Below, piece by piece: positions 16,200-26,014 of a stretch of DNA of 64,000 bases. A program made the position numbers and the translations under genes. How positions within the stretch are numbered: the stretch's first letter is position 1; every line of letters starts with the position of its first letter. Source of the DNA: JBKQVT01 sp963804825 (GTDB lineage: Bacteria > Planctomycetota > Planctomycetia > Pirellulales > Thermoguttaceae); assembly GCA_963804825.1 (NCBI GenBank), contig CAWDRV010000004.1, positions 372,001 through 436,000 on the forward strand, written 5' to 3'. The notes under the pieces are model-generated. The model did not search any database, was not told where the DNA came from, and saw nothing but the letters and a program-made list of their open reading frames with translations.

Positions 16200-18392
16200 A
16201 TGCGATCCTTCGTGCGGTTCGCTGGCATTGCTGCTGCGGCGCTTTTGCTCATGTCTTCGCCGCCAGCCCGGGCAGACATCACCTGGAACGTTGCGTCGGG
16301 CGACTGGTCCAGCGGGGGCAATTGGAGCGGCGGGGCCGTGCCGACCGTCAATGACAACGCTGACATCTTCAACGGCAGGACGGCGACAATCACCCGCACA
16401 GGCGAGGTATGCAACAACCTGTACGTTGGTACCGTCGCGGGCAGCGGCTCGATCCAAATGATCGGGGGCGGCCTCAGCGTGACCAATTCCGCCTTTGTCG
16501 GCTACTCCAGTACGGGAAACCTCACGCAAACCGGCGGCTCCAGCACGATCGGCGCCCCAGGTCAAATGAGCTATCTGTATTTCGGTTACTACTCCGGCGC
16601 CAACGGGACCTATAACCTCAGCGGTTCTGGGCAGTTGACCGCCTACGACGAGTACCTGGGTTACTCCGGCACAGGGACGTTCTCGCAGTCCGGCGGCGTC
16701 AATAACACCACCAATGGTGGCGTCATCCTCGGCTACAATTCGGGCAGCAGCGGGACCTATAGCCTCAGCGGCTCCGCGCAGTTGATCACAGAGGGCGCGG
16801 ACGTGGGCCTCTCCGGCAAGGGCACCTTTATCCAATCCGGCGGCACCAACGCCCTTTTTGTGGGTCTCGGCTTGGGCGATAACTCCGGCGGCTACGGAAC
16901 CTATAACCTCAGCGGCGGCTACCTGTACGTCACGACGGGCGACGAGTACGTGGGCTATTCCGGCAGCGGTTATTTCACGCAGTCCGGTGGCACCAACGCC
17001 GTCAACAATTCGAGCTACCAAACCAGACTCTACCTCGGCTACAACACCGCGGCCAGCGGGACTTACACCCTCAGCAGTTCCGGCCTGCTGATCGGTGATT
17101 GGGAGTACGTGGGCTATTCCGGCAACGGGACCTTTTTGCAGACCGGCGGCACCAATAACATCGCCGCCGTCTATGACTGTCTCTATCTCGGCTACAACGC
17201 CGGCAGCAGCGGAACCTATAACCTTAACGGCGGGACACTCATCCTTTGGGCATTAAGTAAAGGCTCAGGCACGGCCGTCTTCAACTTCGGCGGCGGGACG
17301 CTCCAACCTTGCGGCCCGTTCTCCACCACCTTGCCCATGACGCTCACCGGCAGCGGCGGCAACGCAACGGTCGATACCGCCGGCTACAGCGCGACCCTCT
17401 CGGGCTCCCTTTCCGGGCCCGGCGGGCTGACCAAGACCGATAGCGGCACGCTGGCGCTGGCCAGCTCCAACACGTACACCGGCGACACGCTCATCAGCGG
17501 CGGCACCTTGCAATTGACCAATGCCAAGGCACTCCAAAAGAGCACGCTCGACACCAGCGGGAGCGGATCGCTCAACTTCAGCAGTCTGACCGCCGCCACG
17601 CTGGGCGGCTTGAAAGGGTCGGGCAACCTCAGCCTGACCAACACCGCCGCCGCGGCCGTCGCACTGACCGTCGGCAACAACAACGCCAACACGACCTATA
17701 CCGGCAGTCTCAGCGGCAGCGGCAGCGTCGATAAGATCGGCGCCGGGGCCCTAACGCTGGCCGCAAGCAATATCTACAGCGGCGGCACGGAGGTTGACAA
17801 CGGTACGCTCATAGCCTCCAACGGGACTCATGGTTCCGCCACCGGCAGCGGAAACGTCACGCTCAACGGCGGGACTCTGGCCAGCGGCACAGGCGGCGGC
17901 TCGATCTCGGGCGTCGTCCGGATCGGTTCCGTCGCTTCGGAAATCGCCCCGGGCGGAATCGGCTCGATCGGCCCGTTGACCATCGGCAGCCTGGTCACCG
18001 CATCGAACTTGACCACGCTCAATTTCGATCTGACCACGCCGGGCGCAACCGGCGATCTGCTGACGATCACCAACGGGCTCACGCTGGCCCAGCACACGGC
18101 CATCACGTTCGGCACGAATCCCACGACGCCGGGCGAATACCCGCTGATCGGCGGCAGTTTCGGCACGCCGGTGCTCAGCTATTTCGATCTTCCCGCCGCC
18201 CCGGCGGGCAGCGCGTACTCATTGGCTGTAGACCAGGGCTATATCGACCTCGTGGTGGTGCCCGAGCCTTCCACGCTGGTCCTGTTGGGCGTCGGCGCGG
18301 TCGGCCTGCTGGCGTTCGCTCGGCGGCGGAAGGGGCTCGACGATCAATTTCAGGAATTCGATTGCTCTCGTTTCGCGCCCGGGTATAATTAG
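16200..18392 (+). CDS. PEP-CTERM protein with autotransporter-type beta-helix repeats
   Basis: 730 residues with a signal peptide ending at SSPPARA. Residues about 120-350 hold five tandem copies of a roughly 50-residue unit, each with GTYNLSGSGQL-, EYVGYSGTGTFSQSGGTN- and LYLGYNSGSSGTY-like segments. This gives a regular Gly/Ser/Thr-rich beta-helix. Residues about 390-560 contain autotransporter-associated beta-helix motifs (GGLTKTDSGTLALASSNTYT, GDTLISGGTLQLTNAKAL). A PEP-CTERM sorting tail follows: VVPEPSTLVLLGVGAVGLLA then ARRRK, the signal for exosortase/EpsH processing. Oddly, about 19 residues (from GLDDQF) follow the basic cluster, where most such proteins stop. It is probably a surface or matrix protein. 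Confidence 0.85.
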   Translation: MRSFVRFAGIAAAALLLMSSPPARADITWNVASGDWSSGGNWSGGAVPTVNDNADIFNGRTATITRTGEVCNNLYVGTVAGSGSIQMIGGGLSVTNSAFVGYSSTGNLTQTGGSSTIGAPGQMSYLYFGYYSGANGTYNLSGSGQLTAYDEYLGYSGTGTFSQSGGVNNTTNGGVILGYNSGSSGTYSLSGSAQLITEGADVGLSGKGTFIQSGGTNALFVGLGLGDNSGGYGTYNLSGGYLYVTTGDEYVGYSGSGYFTQSGGTNAVNNSSYQTRLYLGYNTAASGTYTLSSSGLLIGDWEYVGYSGNGTFLQTGGTNNIAAVYDCLYLGYNAGSSGTYNLNGGTLILWALSKGSGTAVFNFGGGTLQPCGPFSTTLPMTLTGSGGNATVDTAGYSATLSGSLSGPGGLTKTDSGTLALASSNTYTGDTLISGGTLQLTNAKALQKSTLDTSGSGSLNFSSLTAATLGGLKGSGNLSLTNTAAAAVALTVGNNNANTTYTGSLSGSGSVDKIGAGALTLAASNIYSGGTEVDNGTLIASNGTHGSATGSGNVTLNGGTLASGTGGGSISGVVRIGSVASEIAPGGIGSIGPLTIGSLVTASNLTTLNFDLTTPGATGDLLTITNGLTLAQHTAITFGTNPTTPGEYPLIGGSFGTPVLSYFDLPAAPAGSAYSLAVDQGYIDLVVVPEPSTLVLLGVGAVGLLAFARRRKGLDDQFQEFDCSRFAPGYN
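18362..18389 (+). promoter_or_regulatory. Promoter of the beta-helix/PKD gene
   Basis: TTGCTC at 18362-18367, a 16-base spacer and a perfect TATAAT at 18384-18389. It overlaps the end of the PEP-CTERM coding region and lies about 150 bases upstream of the ATG at 18536. Confidence 0.5.
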
Positions 18393-18535
18393 GGGCGTTC
18401 GTTGCGGTCCTGCCCAAGTTTACCCCCCTTGTAGCAGTCATCCGGCGTGCGTCCTTCCGCGGGAGTTTCCTGCCAACGAACGACCGCGGTTGATCCGTGC
18501 TGCCGCATGACCATTTTACCTTGGAGAGTCTCGCC

Positions 18536-20736
18536 ATGATTGCACTGTCTTGCTCTCGCCGTCGCCGCTGGTCGCGTTTTGAAGTCTCGCGGACGTGGTT
18601 GTTGTCCGCCCTCGGGGCCGTGTGCGTGGCGGCCGCCATCGCGCGGCGCAGGCGCCGGCTCCGGCGGGCCCGCCCCCGCTGGAAATCACCGCCGACACCG
18701 TGCTCGACCCCGCGAAGACCTACGGACCCATCGTCATCAAGGCCTCGAACATCACCATCGACGGCGGCGGGGCATGGCTGATCGGCGCCCGGCAGGGCGA
18801 TCCGAAAGACTTCAAAGGGGTGGGCGTTTCGGGCGACGGCGTCTCCAGCGTGACGCTGAAGAACGTCAACGTCAAGGGCTTTGACATCGGCCTGAAACTC
18901 GTGCACTGCAGCAAGTGGACCGTCGAAGGCTGCAACTTCTCCGACAACTTCCACTATCCCAAGGCGGGCTGGGGCGAACTCGGACTGCACGGCGGCATCG
19001 TCCTTCAGTTCAGCGATCATTGCACGCTCCACAAGAACCAGGCCAACAACGTCTGGGACGCCTGCCGGATGGAAAACTCCGACGACAACGTGATCGAAGA
19101 GAACAACTTTTCCCATACCTCGAACACTTGTTTGAGTCTGTTTACCTCGTGCCGCAACAAGGCCGTGAAGAACAATTTCAGTCACGGGATCCGCATTGAT
19201 CGCGGCGAGACCCACGCCCGGGATTCGGCCGGCGTGCTGGTCCAGGCCGGCTCGGACGACAACTACTACGCGCACAACGACATCACCTACGGCGGCGACG
19301 GCGTGTTTATCCGCCAATTTGCCGGCTGGACAAGCGCCGGCAACGTCTTCGAGTGGAACGACGCCTCGTACGCCAATAACAATTGCTTCGAGGCCCAATG
19401 CCCGCGCAACACCTATCGCCACAATAAAGCCAACCATGGCAGCCACGGCATTTGGGTAGGCTGGTCGAACGAGACGATCTTGGAGGACAACGAGGCTTGT
19501 TACAACGGTTTGCTCACGGGGTTCCACAACGCCCCTTGGGGCTTCAAGTACGCGCCGGGCGGGCCGCAAAGCGGCGCCGCCGGCATCATCATGGCCGGCA
19601 TGTGCAACCACACCATCTGCCGCGGCAACAAGTGCATCGGCAATAACGGCTGCGGCCTTTGCCTCTTCGGCGACGACACGCCCGCCCACAAGTTCACGGC
19701 CTGGCATTGGGTCCTGGAGAACAACGTCATCAAGGACAATCGCTGGGGCCTCTACCTGGAGTGGGCCGACTGGATCGACATGGCGGGCAACGTGATCGAG
19801 AACAACCGGGACGGCAACATCGTCAAGGGGGGCGCCAACACGAACATCGTCGTGCATCAGGACATTCCCCAGATCGTCCAGCCACCCCGGATCAATCTGG
19901 TGGCGCCGACCTCGGCCAAACCGGGCGACGCAGTTCCTGTGAAGCTGGGCCAGGAAGTGGTGCTGGACGCCTCGGGCAGCACCGACCCCGGCAGCAACCC
20001 GCTTACCTTCCGCTGGGACTTCTCGGACGGGACGATCGCCACGGACCCCCGCGTGAGCCACGCCTTTCACAAGATGGGCCCGCACAGCATCGGCGTGACG
20101 GTCACCAACGGCCGCTTCTCGGACCTCGCCTACCGCGACTTCATCGTGTATGAGGACGTCCCCGTCGAGTTCGGCACCGAGGGCCAGGCCGCCGGCTGGG
20201 CCTGGAACGAAGTGCAGAACCGCGAAGGACTGCACATGCAGCGCGGGCGCGAAACCGTCATCGGACCGGCGATTCCTATTCCCAACCCGCTCACCAAGAT
20301 GGTCATCAGCGATGACAAAGAGATCCGCCTGGTGGGCCATTCGTCGTTGTCGCTGCGCATGGCGCCGACGAGCAACAATAACCTCAGCCTGCTCTATCCG
20401 AGCACGAAAAACGCGGGCATTCCCCTGGCGGGCAAGACCAGCCTGACCTTCTGGGTCAAGATGGTCAACACGAACATCCACGCCTGGAAAGGCTTCATTC
20501 CCACCGTGACGCTCTATGAGTCGCCCACCAAGTTCTGCGAGATCAGACCGTACGACGACGCGAAGAACTACCAGGGCGGCATCGACTGGAACTACAAAGT
20601 CATCCCCCTGCACAGCAATGACGTGTGGACAGTTAAGGGAGAGGTCCCGGCCACGTTGAACTGGATGACCATCGAGTTCTATCCGTGGGGCGGCACGCCG
20701 TTCCGCGCCTGGTTGGACGGCATGGCCATTAAGTAA
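18536..20736 (+). CDS. Secreted right-handed beta-helix protein with PKD domain (frameshifted)
   Basis: The ATG at 18536 (after TTGGAGAG) opens a signal peptide, FEVSRTWLLSALGAVCVAAA, in one frame. The mature protein continues in another from AQAPAPAGPPPLEIT. A single-base loss (or two-base gain) around 18641-18650 in GCGCGGCGC separates them, so the intact product needs correction. Residues about 50-420 form a pectate-lyase-like parallel beta-helix with repeated N-rich turns (VEGCNFSDNFHYPKA, NVIEENNFSHTSNTCLSLF, TYRHNKANHGSHGIWVGWSN, ENNVIKDNRWGLYLEWADW). A PKD domain follows (EVVLDASGSTDPGSNPLTFR then WDFSDG) and a C-terminal beta sandwich. It is likely a polysaccharide-binding or lyase-type exported protein. 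It ends convergently with the kinase gene. Confidence 0.75.
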
Positions 20737-20775
20737 CGACCGGGCATCGAATAAGGAATAAGGACCGAGGATCAG

Positions 20776-20811
20776 GGGCCCGGGCAAGCGAGGTTGTCGC
20801 CCCCCGGGCCC
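20776..20811. terminator. Hairpin between convergent genes
   Basis: GGGCCCGGG (20776-20784) pairs with CCCGGGCCC (20803-20811) around an 18-base loop. It sits between the plus-strand stop at 20736 and the minus-strand stop at 20849. There is no T-run, so a bidirectional terminator is inferred only from position and stem. Confidence 0.45.
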
Positions 20812-20848
20812 ATTGCGCTGCGCTTAGGAAGAGCCAGCGTAGCCCGAT

Positions 20849-23142
20849 CTATCCCGCCGAAAGGCCGGCCTGGCGCAAGAATGCCTCGAACCGGGGATCG
20901 GTGCGAAGGCCGTCGAGCCGCGGATCGACCTTGATGTAGCACCGCCAGGCGGAATGCTCGCGGAAGGCCCGTTCCAGCCAGGAAAACGCCGCGTCCTTGT
21001 CCCGCGCGGCCGAGTCCTTGTCGCTTTGACTCAGCGCGGCATACACGGCGGCGATCTCGTAGGCGATCGACTTGCGTTGGGCCAACGGTTCGAGCGTGGC
21101 CAGCATGGTCCGGGCCTGGCCGGCGTCGCCGGCGCTGGCATACGCATAGGCCCGGGCGGCCCGCAGGTCGCGGCCGTCGTCGGTCAGGCTTTTCGCCGGG
21201 TCGAACTGCCGCAGCGCGGCGTCCCGCTTGCCCAACTGGACGTAGGCCAGCCCGAGGTCCCAGTGCGTCTTGCGGAAGTCGGGATCCAACTTCAACGCTT
21301 CCTTGTACTTCTCGACGGCCGCCCGATAATTGCGAGCGTAATACTGAATCTTTCCCGCGTTGCAGGCGATGATCATGTCGGCCGCGCGGGACTCGGCGGC
21401 GCAAGCCGCTGGGCCTCCTTCATCTGCGCTTCCGCCTCGTCGAAGCGTCGCTGCAACACCAGGTACCAGGCGTACCAATGATGCGCGTCGGTCGAATCGG
21501 GAGCCAATTCCAACGCCCGCAAGTGCTCCTTTTCCGCCCGCGGCCAGTCGCAATCGTACTCGATGAGCGTGAAGGCGAGGGCGAGATGGGCGTCGGGCGA
21601 GCGGTCGTCGAGCGTCAAGGCGGCCTGGGCCGCCGCCTTGGCCTTGGGAAACGCGTCGTCGGCCATCCGCCAGCCGTAATCGCCGCAAAGGTTATACGCG
21701 TCGGCAAGTTTCGTGTACGCCAGCGTCGACTTGGGGACCGCCTTGACGGCCTGCTGAAAATCGTCGATGGCCGATTGCATCAGCCCCTCCTGCCGCTGGT
21801 CCACCATGTGCTTGCCTTTTTGATACAGCGCGTAGGCCTCCGCGTTGTCCTCGATCGGGTCGTGGGCCGTGGCGACCACGTTTCCGTGCTGCCCGGTCCC
21901 ACTGCCCTTGCCGCGCTCGTCGAACCAATGCGGCCAGCCAACCCCGACCACGATCGCGGCGAGGATGGCGGCGCCGGCGACGGCCGCGACGGCAAGCATT
22001 CGGGTCGCTCGTCTTCCCGTGGAAGGCCGACACGCACGGAGCGCGTCGATCACGTCGTTCATGGTCGCCGGCCGTTCCGCCGGTTGCTTGGCGACCATTT
22101 TCCGGAAAACCGACTCGACCGCTTCGGGCACGTCTTTGCGCAGTTGGCCCAACCGCGGGATCGACTGTTCGCGATGGGCGACGACCGCCTTCAGCACCGT
22201 CTCGCCGTGGTAGATCGGCCTGCCCGTCAGGAGATAGAAGAGCGTGCATCCCAGGCTATAGACATCGGCCTGGCGATCGGCGGTGTTGGGATCGACGGCC
22301 TGCTCGGGCGCCAGATAGTCGAGCGAGCCCATGATTTGGCCGGCGACGGTCAGCCCGTCGGCGAGCGAGGCCGTCGCGGCGGTCTGCGGATCGAATCGCG
22401 CCAGTCCCATGTCGAGGACCTTCAGCGTATTCTTCCGGTCCACCAGCAGGTTGCCCGGCTTGACGTCGCGATGGATGATCCCCTGGTCGTGGGCATACTG
22501 CAAGGCGGCGGCGGCCTGGAGCAGGTAATCGACCGCTTGGGCAACCGGCAGCGGCCCGCGATCCTTGACCATCGAGGCCAGGTCGGTCCCGTCGACGTAT
22601 TCCATGACGAGGAAATGGATGCCGTCGGCCTCGTCCGCGTCGTAGGCGGTGACGATGTTCGGATGCGAGAGCTGCGCAGCCGCTCGGACCTCGCGGCGGA
22701 ATCGCGCCACGGTCTCGTCGGAAATGATCGCGCCGTGCGAGAGGACCTTGACGGCCACGACGCGGCCCATGCGATCGTCGCGCGCCTTGTAAACCTCGCC
22801 CATCCCGCCCTGGCCGATCCGCTCCAGCAACACGTATCTTCCCAAGGTGCGCCCCTGCAGCGTTCCCAGGGCAAGGACGTCGGGCGGCGAACCCGACGGC
22901 GCACCGGGCGACGAACCGGGCAGCGCACCGGGCGGCAACGTGTCCTTGGAATCGAGCCAATAGCCGCCGGTGGTCAGCTCGCCGAACACTTGACGCACGG
23001 TCTTGATTTCACGTTGGAGCCGCCGCAGCCGCCGCCGACAATCGGCGCAGCGCTCCAGATGCTTGGCAACGTCCGCCGCGGGGGCCTCGCCCGCCGCCAG
23101 GGGCGTCAACTGCTCGTCGGAAAGACAGGAAGACGTGGGCAT
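20849..23142 (-). CDS. Receptor-like Ser/Thr protein kinase with zinc-finger N-terminus and TPR C-terminus (frameshifted)
   Basis: The ATG at 23142 follows GAGGAA, which overlaps the end of the upstream sigma gene. Residues 28-35 are HLERCADC, an HxxxCxxC anti-sigma-type zinc finger. The kinase domain spans about 103-370 with the glycine loop IGQGGMGEVYKARD, the catalytic HRDVKPGNLL, the DMGLARF Mg site and GSLDYLAPEQ. A single TM segment follows (MLAVAAVAGAAILAAIVVGV), then extracytoplasmic TPRs (AIDDFQQAVKAVPKSTLAY). Coding shifts frame near 21380-21395 (GCGCGG) and resumes at MIIACNAGKIQYYARNYRAA to the stop at 20849. It forms an operon with the ECF sigma factor; such kinases are known partners of planctomycete ECF factors, presumably controlling them by phosphorylation. 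Confidence 0.85.
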
Positions 23143-23149
23143 CGGCCGA

Positions 23150-23746
23150 TCATTCCTCATCCAGGTCTTCGGCGTATTCGGCGCACTGCTCTCGAACCTT
23201 GGCAAGAATCCGGGATGCGTTGACATAGACGGAATTGCTCGTCTGGCCGAGTTCCGCGGCCACGTCCGCGCTGGACCGCCCTTGAAGAATATGGAGATCA
23301 AAACACTTCCACGTGGTCGCGTTCGATTTGCCCCGGATTTGCTCCAGCACGTATTGCAGGATCCGCCGCCGATGGGCCGCCAACCACTCCGCCTCCTCCT
23401 CCGGCTCCTCGGGATCGACCGCCAGGGGCGCTTCCTTGCGGGCCTCGTCCTCCGCGGCCGTGCGACAGTGCCGACGCCGCGACCAATCGACCATCGCGTT
23501 GTGCATCACGCGCCACAGCCACGTGCGGAATCGTCCGCGACTGTGATCCAACTGGAAATTCGGCAGGCTCCGGACCAGCGTGGCGAAAACCTCTTGCACC
23601 ACGTCGCGGGCGTCGTGTTCGGCCATTCCCCGGTGCCGAACGTAACTCAACAAGAGCGGTTCGTACAACGACACGAACTCGCTCCAACCTTCGGCATTCG
23701 CCGGATCGCGGACGCGCATGAGAAGACTGGTGCGGGTCTCCACCAT
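23150..23746 (-). CDS. ECF-type RNA polymerase sigma factor
   Basis: 198 residues. Region 2 has ARDVVQEVFATLVRSLPNF and RFRTWLWRVMHNAMVDWSRR. Region 4 has CFDLHILQGRSSADVAAELG followed by QTSNSVYVNASRILAKVREQ, the DNA-recognition helix-turn-helix. A TTG nine bases upstream is in frame, but the ATG at 23746 is preferred because a TATATT box ends seven bases before it, which suggests a leaderless transcript. The stop lies 8 bases before the kinase ATG. No separate anti-sigma gene is visible, and the zinc finger of the kinase may replace it. It belongs to the planctomycete kinase-linked ECF groups by context. Confidence 0.9.
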   Translation of the reverse strand: MVETRTSLLMRVRDPANAEGWSEFVSLYEPLLLSYVRHRGMAEHDARDVVQEVFATLVRSLPNFQLDHSRGRFRTWLWRVMHNAMVDWSRRRHCRTAAEDEARKEAPLAVDPEEPEEEAEWLAAHRRRILQYVLEQIRGKSNATTWKCFDLHILQGRSSADVAAELGQTSNSVYVNASRILAKVREQCAEYAEDLDEE

Positions 23747-23853
23747 AAGAACCAATATAGCATGGCCGCCTTCCCCGCTCCATTGGGGTTATGGTAAAAT
23801 TGGTCCCGTCGCGACGCTCCCAATACCCTCTAGAAATCCAGGGATATACCACC

Positions 23854-24645
23854 ATGCAGAGTCCATCCAAGCCTCTTGCCGGCACCCTGTTTGACCTGAC
23901 GGACCGCGTGGCCTTGGTGACCGGCGGCAGCAAGGGGCTCGGCAAGGCGATGGCCACGATCTTCGCCCAAGCGGGGGCCAGCCTGATGATCGCCAGCCGT
24001 CACGAGAACGAGTTGCAGGCCGCCGCCGAGGAAATCCGCCGGGCGACGGCGGCCCGCGTCGAGTGCGCCGTCGCCGACATGACCCGGCGCGACGACGTTC
24101 GCCGGCTGGCCGCGACGGCCGTCGTGGCCCTCGGCCGCGTCGATATCCTCGTGAACAACGCGGGCTCCAACATACCCCAGCCGATCGACGAGATCCGCGA
24201 CGAGGACTGGGACCGCCTCGTGGAGTTGAACCTCACCAGTTGCATGGCGCTGGCCCGCGCCGTTGTGCCCGGCATGAAACAGCGCCGCTGGGGACGGATC
24301 ATCCACATCTCGTCGATCATGGGTCTTGCCAGCACGGCGGGGCGCAACGCCTATTCCGCCACCAAGACGGCGCTATTGGGGCTTGCGCGGGCCAGCGCCC
24401 TGGACTTGGGCCCCTATAACGTCACCGTCAATTGTCTCGCGCCCGGGCCGTTCGCCACCGATCTGCCGATGTCCGTTCTCAGCGCCGAGCAGCGAGCGGC
24501 CTTGGCCGCCCGGACGGCGATGAACCGCTGGGGTCGCCCGGAAGAACTGGCCGGCCCGGCGCTGCTCTTGGCGAGCGAGGCGGGCAGCTACATCACCGGG
24601 TCCGTGCTGGTCGTCAACGGCGGATCGCTGGCAAGGATGTTTTAA
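23854..24645 (+). CDS. Short-chain dehydrogenase/reductase (gluconate 5-dehydrogenase-like)
   Basis: 263 residues; the ATG at 23854 is preferred over a far upstream in-frame ATG at 23791. Classical SDR signatures are present: VTGGSKGLGKAMA (NAD(P)-binding TGxxxGxG), DILVNNAGSNIP, catalytic ISSIMGLAS with YSATK about 14 residues later, and NCLAPGPFATDLP. The C-terminal GSYITGSVLVVNGGSLARMF is typical of the 3-oxoacyl reductase/gluconate 5-dehydrogenase branch. It is probably an NAD(P)-dependent oxidoreductase of sugar acids or polyols. It is divergent from the sigma factor gene, with a 107-base intergenic region containing a TAAAAT box. Confidence 0.85.
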   Translation: MQSPSKPLAGTLFDLTDRVALVTGGSKGLGKAMATIFAQAGASLMIASRHENELQAAAEEIRRATAARVECAVADMTRRDDVRRLAATAVVALGRVDILVNNAGSNIPQPIDEIRDEDWDRLVELNLTSCMALARAVVPGMKQRRWGRIIHISSIMGLASTAGRNAYSATKTALLGLARASALDLGPYNVTVNCLAPGPFATDLPMSVLSAEQRAALAARTAMNRWGRPEELAGPALLLASEAGSYITGSVLVVNGGSLARMF

Positions 24646-24679
24646 ACTTTGAATACCTATCCTTGAACTGAGGGCGTGC

Positions 24680-24879
24680 TGGAATTTGGGGTAAGAAAAT
24701 CGGCTTCTTGGCAACGTGATCGCGAGAAATTTCTCACGCAAAGGCGCAAAGCCGCAAAGCCGCAAAAGAAAAGGGAGAGGAGGTGATTGGTGAATCGACG
24801 GAGCGTGGGGCAATCCGACCTTTCCACTCTTCTCTCCCGTACTCCTTTGCGCCTTTGCGTCTTGGCGCCTTTGCGTGGA
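24680..24879. repeat. Dispersed palindromic repeat, copy 2
   Basis: It has the same block order as 6920-7092: GGCAACGTGATCGCGAGAAA, CACGCAAAGGCGC, GGTGAATCGACGG, GGGGCAATCCGAC and GGCGCCTTTGCGTG. Upstream it shares GGGGTAAGAAAATCGGC with the third copy at 41873. It fills most of the 330-base gap between the SDR and DUF2784 genes. Confidence 0.8.
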
Positions 24880-24975
24880 CTCCTCATACCCAAGGACCAT
24901 GCCTTGGTTGTCGTTGGTGTTGTTTCAACAGAATTTTCGGACATCCTCCTTACACTGACAAGGGCGTTTTGAACC

Positions 24976-25386
24976 ATGAATTTCTATCGTCTGCTGGCCG
25001 ATGCGATCGTCGTGTTTCACTTCGCCTACGTCGCGTTCGTCGTGTTGGGAATGTTGGTGATCCTGGTGGGGCTTGCCCTGCGATGGCGGCTGGCGCGGAA
25101 CTTCTGGTTTCGCATCGTCCATTTCCTGATGATCGCGGTGGTGGCGGCCGAAGCCCTGATCCGCGTGTACTGCCCCTTGACCGTTTGGGAGGCCAAGCTC
25201 CGCGAGGCGGCCGGAGAGCCGGTCGAATCCGGCACGTTCATCGGCCGCTGGGTCCATCGCTTGATGTTCTTTGAAGCGCCGGAGTGGGTGTTTACGATGT
25301 GCTATTGCGGTTTTGGTCTGTTGGTGGTTTTGACGTTGCTCTTGGCCCCGCCCCGTTGGCCGTGGCGAAAAAAGCAGGGAGGATGA
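24976..25386 (+). CDS. DUF2784 family membrane protein
   Basis: 136 residues with four predicted membrane segments: LLADAIVVFHFAYVAFVVLG, MLVILVGLALRW, IVHFLMIAVVAAEALIRVY, and a last one, FGLLVVLTLLLAPPRW. The CPLTVWEAKLREAAGE motif between helices 3 and 4 is the hallmark of DUF2784. The family is widespread in bacteria and its function is unknown. The protein is single-gene, of normal length, and ends in a basic tail (RKKQGG). Confidence 0.88.
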   Translation: MNFYRLLADAIVVFHFAYVAFVVLGMLVILVGLALRWRLARNFWFRIVHFLMIAVVAAEALIRVYCPLTVWEAKLREAAGEPVESGTFIGRWVHRLMFFEAPEWVFTMCYCGFGLLVVLTLLLAPPRWPWRKKQGG

Positions 25387-25470
25387 TCCGCAGCAGGACC
25401 GCGCGGAGGAGGAAATCGGCCCTTGACAACAGCGAGAATCTGCCGGAAACTATGGAAGCGTAGTGCGTTA

Positions 25471-25553
25471 GCCGGAGTGGCGGAATGGCAGACGCGCTGG
25501 ACTCAAAATCCAGTGTCCGTTAGGACATGAGGGTTCAAGTCCCTCCTCCGGTA
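25471..25553 (+). tRNA. tRNA-Leu(CAA)
   Basis: The acceptor stem GCCGGAG pairs with CTCCGGT, followed by the discriminator A at 25553. The anticodon stem CTGGA/TCCAG encloses loop CTCAAAA, giving anticodon CAA (reads UUG). The long variable arm (TGTCCGTTAGGACA) is typical of leucine tRNAs, and the T arm reads GAGGGTTCAAGTCCCTC. CCA is not encoded. Confidence 0.97.
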
Positions 25554-25567
25554 CTTCTTATGAGAAT

Positions 25568-25601
25568 AGGACTTACGGCAACGGGCCGTGAGTCCTTTTT
25601 T
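25568..25601 (+). terminator. Rho-independent terminator after tRNA-Leu
   Basis: A 12-base-pair stem, AGGACTTACGGC with GCCGTGAGTCCT (one G-U pair), with a short loop, directly followed by a run of Ts at 25596-25601. Confidence 0.85.
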
Positions 25602-25765
25602 CGTTCACACCACGCCCACCTGACTCAAATCTGACTCACTGTTGGGCTTGTATGGGCTTTGTATCTCTGGCTTGATCGCCTCGGCGGCAGACAATTCCCA
25701 GTGAGCCCCGGCGGCCCGTTGTGGGCCGGGGGCATCCGGCAATCTGCCACCAAGGAACTGGGCCA

Positions 25766-25894
25766 GTGGCTTTCCTGGAACTCGATAGTGCATCGGGCTA
25801 CTACCGTATCCGCTTCTGTTACGGGGGCAGGCCCTTCAAGCGATCCCTGAAAACCCGTGACCGCATCGAGGCCGACGGTGTCTTGGGGCGGGTT
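25766..25894 (+). pseudogene. Remnant of a tyrosine-type integrase N-terminus
   Basis: The plus frame reads FLELDSASGYYRIRFCYGG followed by RPFKRSLKTRDRIEADGVLG, the arm-binding N-terminal domain seen in planctomycete site-specific integrases. Homology stops near 25894; no catalytic R-H-R-Y region follows. It lies about 210 bases downstream of tRNA-Leu, the classic place for an integrated element. The rest of 25602-26014 shows no intact gene. Confidence 0.5.
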
Positions 25895-26014
25895 TCTGTT
25901 CAAGGGGCAGCGTCCAGCAAGGGCGTCGATGATGGAACCGAACGCGGTGCTCTGAAGGTGCGGCTGCATCTTGACCTCCCAATAGGCCGTGGAAACTGCC
26001 GACCACATTGTCGA

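Noticed and set aside
16520..17240. Tandem DNA repeats in the PEP-CTERM gene as a CRISPR-like array
   Set aside because: The periodicity of about 150 bases reflects 50-residue protein repeats in an open frame with codon-level divergence.
18175..20787. 870-codon minus-strand frame opposite the beta-helix gene
   Set aside because: The plus strand has the repeated beta-helix and PKD motifs; the antisense translation is low-complexity Val/Asp/Gly.
25625..26008. Minus-strand gene downstream of tRNA-Leu
   Set aside because: It runs through the integrase remnant and tRNA-proximal region with no ribosome site and unconvincing composition.
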